DNA of 64,000 nt from Klebsormidium nitens (lineage: Eukaryota; Streptophyta; Klebsormidiophyceae; Klebsormidiales; Klebsormidiaceae), in NCBI GenBank assembly GCA_000708835.1, contig DF237218.1:1-64000 (forward strand), in the 5' to 3' direction. The position numbers were made by a program, and so were the translations under genes. The notes under the pieces were generated by a model. The model had not been told where the DNA came from. It saw nothing but the letters and a program-made list of their open reading frames with translations, and searched no databases. Positions 58,701-64,000 of this stretch are shown piece after piece; position 1 is the stretch's first letter, and each line of letters opens with the position of its first letter.

Positions 58701-61700
58701 GAAGGCAAGATCGAAGGTAAGTGTCAGAGTGTTGATTGATCTGCAGGCAACTGTCTAAACGGCGTTCCTTTGAGGAGAACCTCAGGACGAAGTTGGCAGA
58801 CGTTTACTCGTTGCAATAAAAGATGCAGCTTCGGTGTTGGATCCGATGTGTGGGGACGAAAGATACAGTGACAAATGCTCGAAGCCCGCATCTCTTGTCT
58901 GCCAATCGGTAGCCCCGAAAACATGCGCGCATTCAACCAGGGGTTAGAAACGTCTAGGACGTCGAGAAGTGTAGCAGACAACAAGCAAAACAAAATCTCA
59001 GATCCAATACTAGCCGAACCGTCACTCTTGTCCGTAGCTGGGTCCAATTCCGCACTGCCTCCATAGCTGCACCATTTGCGCTCGCCCAGGCACAGAAAGC
59101 ACAATCTCACCCCACGAAGACCGCAAATAGAAAACGTTCTAAAAAAGGGGAAAAAATCCCCCGAAGGAATCAAACCCTGCATTACAACACTAGTAAGCAA
59201 CCCTCACTTTTCGTTCGCCGGATCACCCCCGATCGCCCCCAACCCTCAGCTACTGCCACAGGTTGCCCTATGTCGCTTCCGCTCAACCAGAGGAAGCACA
59301 CCTCACACCCGCCAAAAAAGCGCCACAGATTCACACAATCAGAAAGGTGACAACCGTGGGAACGCCGCATCAACGAAACCCCTGAGTTTTGGTCCGTCCC
59401 CACGTCCCCACCCTCCGCTGCTCCCATAGCTGCTCCACCTTGCGCTCCCCCAGGCACAAGAACCATAACTCAGATCGACCACAATGAAAGCAAACAAGAA
59501 GTCATTGGAAGTGACAACTTAGAATCCACGTCACTGGACAAAATTCACTTGCCAGCACGTCTTCCAACCTCCGCTGCTCCCTCCGCTGCTCCACCTCACT
59601 TCAAACCTCAAAACCTCGAAAAGATGACAACCAAAGCTCAAAACCTTGAAAAAGATGACAACCCAGTGGTAAACACATCCCCTAAATCAAAAAGAACGCT
59701 CACTTTCTGTCCGCCAGGACGTCGCCCACTCTGCGCTGCTCCCACAGCTGCTCCACCTCGCGCTCGCCCAGGCACGCGAAGCGCGCCTTGGAGCCCCCAA
59801 AGATGCGCAGCTCGCCCGCCGTGTTGACCGTGCAGCTGAAGTCGGGACCGACCTCCACGAGGCCCTCCTTCGTACTGTAACGCAGATTCTTTTGCCTTTC
59901 AAAGTTTCTTCGCATGAGACATCTATTTCGAAGGCTTTTTGACTTTCGGAGCATGTAAGAGCATTCTGATTTGAAGGCTGTTAAAAACGCACAATTCCTG
60001 ATTTGGAGGCTGGAAAAGAGTAAAGTCTCGCTGAAGATAGCAGGCCCCGCCGGGGCTGCCGTGACCAAGCTCTACGAGACCCCATCTGCACTGTGAGGCG
60101 GAATCGGCTTCCGCTTCAGGCGGTTTGAGCTGGGCAACAGTCCTATCAACATACAAGAGCCTTTTCGCACTCAACCTTTGGAGAGAGACTCCGAAGCCGC
60201 CTGTGTAGGGCTGTAGCCCTGAGCCCTAAGCCCAAGGAATTGCGGTTCAGATGGACTATGTAATGGAGACTTACAAAACCTCCTATGCGAAAGCCTGGAC
60301 CCCCTCCAATAGGCCCTCATTAGTACGGAAATCACAAAATCCATTGATCTGAGAGAGACAAACATTGTCGCGTGTTTACCACAATCCAATAGAGAATCTG
60401 AGGGCCAGATAGGAAAATCAACCACCACACACCAAACAAGTCACCAAGGTCGGCAGCCAAAGGAACCTGTGATGGCATCGGAATTGGTTGCTGGGAAAGG
60501 GTGCTTGCTTCGGCGGATGAAATGGGCAATCCGTCGAAAGCTTACGACAAGAACGTTACGTTCTTCACAGGGAGAAAGAACCAACCATATGGGCGCGAAA
60601 CAAGTCGAAAGAGGCACCAACCTGTCGACGCGGTCGAGCGCGTTCAGATGATGGTACGCCACCTTCCAGTCGCCCCCGCACCGCAGTAGAAGGCGCCCTT
60701 GGCTCGCAGCTGAACAGGCCTTATATACAGGGTGGGCCTGGCACGAGCGGTGCGCAGCGACCTGGAAAAACAGCAATAGAGACTTGTGACGTGTCCAATC
60801 AGGTTAAAAGGGCTGGGTGCTGTGACCGAACGTAACGTGGGTACATACTGTGCCACATGTGGCGTAGAGAAGAGCTGTGCCAACTGAAGCTACGTGGAGG
60901 AAGGTCGACGATGGTACAGTGAGAAGGCCAGCGAACAAAAGACCAATCTTCACCGCCTTTTAACTGAAAAGTGTATATATCGCAAAATAAGACAACCAAA
61001 GTTGGCAAACAGACGCTCGTTTTAGGGGGGTTTTCCGTGCACCAGCAGCATTTGGACAATTGTACGTCGAATCAAAGCGCTGATATGTAAACAAACAGTA
61101 TTGGCCCTTGCGTATGAAAAAGGGTAGCCAAACTCTTTGCGAGATAGCAGTGTTGGCCCTTTTGTACGGGTAGCAAAGAGAACCCCCACCTTTCCGAATC
61201 GAAAGGCAGGCTCCAAGAAGGCCTAAAATCAGGGTGAGTCTACCCACTTCCCAACTTGGTACGAAGGGCCATGGCACACTGGTTGCACTAAAGCTCGGAT
61301 AGGACGAACAACAAGTAGAAAGATCAAACATCAGGCGGGCTGTGCAGTACAAGCTAAGGAAACAACATAGCTACTAAGCTGGTGTCGTGCAGAAAGCTGG
61401 TGACAGCAAGGAACGCCAACCTTTCAACTACTCGGTCTCTTACCACAGTCAGCGACATGGAGGCGTCAGGCGCAAAGTTGGCGGGCGTGCGGAAGAAGCG
61501 GCAGGCAGCCTCCAGGCGGGCGAGGTCGCGCGCACTCAGTCCTGACGTCAGCACCTTGAGAAGGATGTCTGGAGTGTCCGAAAGCTGGGTCAGGCTGCCC
61601 ACTGGAAAAGAGCTGCAAAAGAAAGAAGGTAAAGTCAGTGCTAGGGCCGCATTCCAGGATTACAATTCTGGAAAAGGGCCATGGATCCGAACTTAACCAG

Positions 61701-64000
61701 GTACCATGCAATGGTCCACGAAAGTCACGGAAGTCAGCACAGGGAAGTTGAAAATTATGTCTGGACGTTGATGTGATGAATTAGGTGGCTGATTGACAGA
61801 ACACAAACAAAAGAATCAACAGTGCTGACACAACTTGGAAGTGCACCCGGCCTGTGACATTGCAGGCCCAGACAAGCTGTCGGGGCAACAGAGGAAAGAA
61901 GAAAAAGCGACACCCAGAGAGTAAAACAATCGCATGAAATCAGAAGTACTTACTACAGAACCTAGACCAGGGGGGGGGGGGGGTTCTGAAAGGCGCAGAG
62001 GCTCTAGAAGACAGGACTGATTGTCAAGCCTGCTTCCGAACTCTGACAGCATCGACAGCATTCAAGCAAGGACTCTTAAGGATTCTTACACTTCTTCTTA
62101 TACTACTACCGGGATACCAAGCAGCTGCATTCGCATATTCAGCACATTTCTCAGTAGCTTACGCTCACCTCGCCTCCGCTGCCGCCGCCTCCTTCAACGT
62201 TCTGGCGACCTCCAGACTGGCCCCTTGCACCTTCGCAGCCTGCAGCCCCCTGAAAAGTTTCAGATGCTCCTCCATCCCCACACCCCCCGCTCGCGGGCCG
62301 ATCTCCGCCCCTTCCGTCACCCCCCCCTTTGCGACAATTCCACTACCCGTGCTCCCGGGGGATACAACCTCCTCTCCCACCGCCCCCCCCTCAGGAACGA
62401 CTTGCAAAACTGGCTTGGTGCGAACGCCCTCTGGGGCCGATTTACAGCAGCGCCCTTCAAACGACTCCGGACTGAAGGGGAGGTCTTTCACTTGGGCAAA
62501 GTCCGAAGTGGACCCCACGCGCGGCAGGGGGGTCTCCAGAGGCTCGGGCAGGGACGGTGCGAAACCCCCATTTGAGGGGACGGCGCCGCTGCTGGATGTT
62601 ACACGGTAAACCGTTGATGGGTCATAGCCAGAGGAGTCCATCTCATCGGAACTACTAGTGGACGAATTAGATCCAGTAGTGGGGTTAGGGTGCGCTGAGG
62701 TCAGCGAGTTGTCGGAGGGTTTGGGTACTAACACAGGGGTTAGGAGCTTGGGCCGCTTGTTAGCCGGATCAGGAGATGCGCAACTTTTGCGCTTCACTTC
62801 CAGTAACAACTCCTCAGGGAGCTGACTCGACCGCGCCTGTTTCGTGCCTGCGAGCACCGCCGAGGGGGTCAGTTTCGCCAGCTTTTCCGGCCCCCCCTGC
62901 TCAGACCCCTTCTCCGCTGTGTGCAAAGACACAAACCTGGTAGTGGTTGTCACTCCCTTTTGGGGGGGCATCATCGACGACTTCTTGCTCCTGAAAGACA
63001 ACCCCGCCGTCGTCTCTTTACCCCCCGCCGCTTTTCTCAGTATTCTCATGGGGGTGCTGTCTAGAATGCCCGCCAGAGTGCTTGCACCCCCCGGCTGCGG
63101 AGGTTGCGCCCCCCCGAAAGTTGTCCCATTGAAAACTTGAGCATACATGAACCGGTTTGCTGGCGCTTTCGAGTCGGGCACCCTCAGATTGGAGATGATC
63201 TCTCGGTTCCCTAGTCCCCTCCCCTTCATCGGCAATGGATACGCAATCCCCCCAAGCCCTGCAACCGCGCCATGATGCGCCAGAGCGCCGTCTGGGGCGG
63301 GTGGAACCACTTTCTCATCACAGGGCCTCTCTAGCAGATAGTTGACTTCCGGAAGAATTGGCCCAAACCCCCGCTGCACTTTTGTCTGTGGTGCAGCTTC
63401 CCAGGCAGGCGCGACCAAAGGCTCCGCTCTTACAACGGGCTTCATGACCTGAACAGTGTGACAACCCCCGCAAACTTGCAAATTCTCCTTCACTTGGGGG
63501 GTGCCCTCGAAGACAGAGACATCGGACCGCTGCCGCTGAAGCTGCGGCGCATACACCCCCTGCTTTTGCCCCATCCCCGGCCCCCCCGCCGGAGAAGAAT
63601 CCAAAACAGCCCCCCCCTCCGGCCCCATTCTCGAAGCACTCCGCTTCCCAGAACAGCACCCCGCAACCTTTTCATTCGTATCGCACGAGCTCAACGGGCC
63701 CCCATCCCGCAACACCCCCAGCTTCGCCGACCCGTCTAGGCTTCCCCCCGTGCTATTTCCAGCCCGCGGAACCTCTAGAAGTCCCGTCTTGCGCCGGGGC
63801 TTGGGCGTGTCGCACGGCTGCTCCTGGAACCATAGCTCGCCCGCAAACTCGTGTTCCCGCGGTACGCAGCAGGGTTGCGTGCATGTTCCGGTGGCACAGC
63901 AGCAGCTTTTCCCCCCCGCTTCGGTTTGGCACGGCGTGCAGCACCAGCAGCAGGGACCATCGTCCCAGGCAAGCGCCAGCTCCTGGCAAAGCGTGGCGTC
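55726..64000 (-). CDS. F-box-like/RCC1-repeat protein with long N-terminal extension (5' truncated by window edge)
   Basis: Exons in gene order: 62169-64000 (open at the right edge), 61444-61612, 60622-60761, 59704-59874, 58533-58698, 57745-58046, 56621-56840, 55726-56061; 1111 residues are visible and all phases agree. The second exon encodes an F-box-like helix pair (DILLKVLTSGLSARDLARLE, then CRFFRTPANFAPD). Exon 3 has RCGGDWKVAYHHL, and exons 4-8 hold about seven RCC1 propeller repeats (VTSEGDVYSFGKNEQGCLG, VTDKGEVYAWGEGGKGQLG, FGCCFYGELGLEGWG). This order matches a plant family of F-box-like RCC1 proteins, probably E3-ligase or GEF-like adaptors. The large first exon has a Cys-rich start (GPCCWCCTPC, CCCATGTCTQPCC) and a long disordered part. 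It joins by a good donor and the right phase, but it could still belong to another gene; I put the join at about 0.6. Confidence 0.83.
56800..57180 (-). repeat. Three copies of the exon-7 acceptor junction in an RCC1-gene intron
   Basis: The true boundary at 56840 (+ strand TCCTCGCATCTGCAG) has copies at 56987 and 57156, spaced 147 and 169 bp. The distal copy reads R-CKETFQRISRLADHFDAH and then stops; the real exon reads R-CEETPQRIARLADHFDAH. The middle copy reads R-CEESSPRISCLAD and soon stops. Both copies keep a CAG acceptor. Confidence 0.85.
59038..59760 (-). repeat. About five copies of the exon-4 donor edge in an RCC1-gene intron
   Basis: The 3' edge of exon 4 (+ strand CTCCCACAGCTGCTCCACCT at about 59738) is echoed at about 59570, 59415, 59245 and 59060, for example CTCCCATAGCTGCTCCACCT and CTCCATAGCTGCACCATTTG, often followed by CGCTC(G/C)CCCAGGCAC. 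Spacing is about 155-190 bp. The copies fill most of the intron. Confidence 0.75.
59850..60340 (-). repeat. Three diverged copies of the exon-4 acceptor edge in an RCC1-gene intron
   Basis: The true boundary is 59874. Similar sequences end at about 60090 (CATCTGCACTGTGAGG) and 60325 (CCTCATTAGTACGGAA), spaced 216 and 235 bp. The 60090 copy keeps an AG and, in frame, stops within seven codons. Exon 4 is therefore flanked by junction copies on both sides, as exon 13 of the kinase gene is. Confidence 0.55.
61970..61983 (+). repeat. Run of 14 G in an RCC1-gene intron
   Basis: This is a mononucleotide G tract (C tract on the coding strand) in the intron between the large first exon and the F-box exon. 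Such tracts vary in length and are prone to sequencing error. Confidence 0.8.

Overview
The window is nuclear DNA of a photosynthetic eukaryote, most likely a streptophyte green alga or early-diverging plant. The genes are intron-rich, with GC-rich exons, GT-AG introns of about 50 to 1900 bp, and gene-poor stretches of 2 to 4 kb between them. A nuclear gene for photosystem I subunit PsaH with a chloroplast transit peptide puts it in the green lineage. The NPK1/ANP-like MAP3K and the plant-style F-box/RCC1 protein fit a streptophyte. The species cannot be fixed from the sequence alone. There are no prokaryotic features, CRISPR arrays or recognisable tRNA/rRNA genes.

Layout: 1-5729, gene-poor, with a TA-flanked MITE. 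5730-11687 (+), a 7-exon gene for a 668-residue protein I do not recognise. 14130-16289 (-), PSAH, 3 exons. 18330-32119 (-), a 17-exon gene whose exons join in one uninterrupted frame to give a MAP3K kinase domain, a ~900-residue Ser/Pro-rich tail and an eight-repeat WD40 domain. 32120-35188, a divergent intergenic region with a Tourist-like MITE and an unexplained 245-codon ORF. 35189-43663 (+), a secreted purple acid phosphatase, 9 exons. 43664-47640, gene-poor, with two unassigned coding-like islands. 47641-53465 (-), SURF6/Rrp14-family nucleolar protein, 9 exons found and the first not located. 55726-64000 (-), an F-box-like/RCC1-repeat protein running off the right edge, with a very long N-terminal exon.

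The six genes do not form an obvious pathway: photosynthesis, phosphate scavenging, ribosome biogenesis, MAP-kinase signalling and probable ubiquitin/GEF-type functions are interleaved. Two things stand out. First, the MAP3K-WD40 fusion combines a cascade-initiating kinase with a scaffold-type propeller in one polypeptide. Second, in three unrelated genes many introns consist largely of tandem, diverged copies of the neighbouring exon edge together with its splice site (periods about 57, 85-105, 150-160, 163 and 220 bp). Most decoy copies I read keep a usable AG and the reading frame but soon reach a stop codon, which suggests intron growth by tandem duplication of exon-intron junctions and possible poison-exon splicing.

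Exon boundaries were derived by hand from GT/AG signals and frame continuity. No transcript or database evidence was available.
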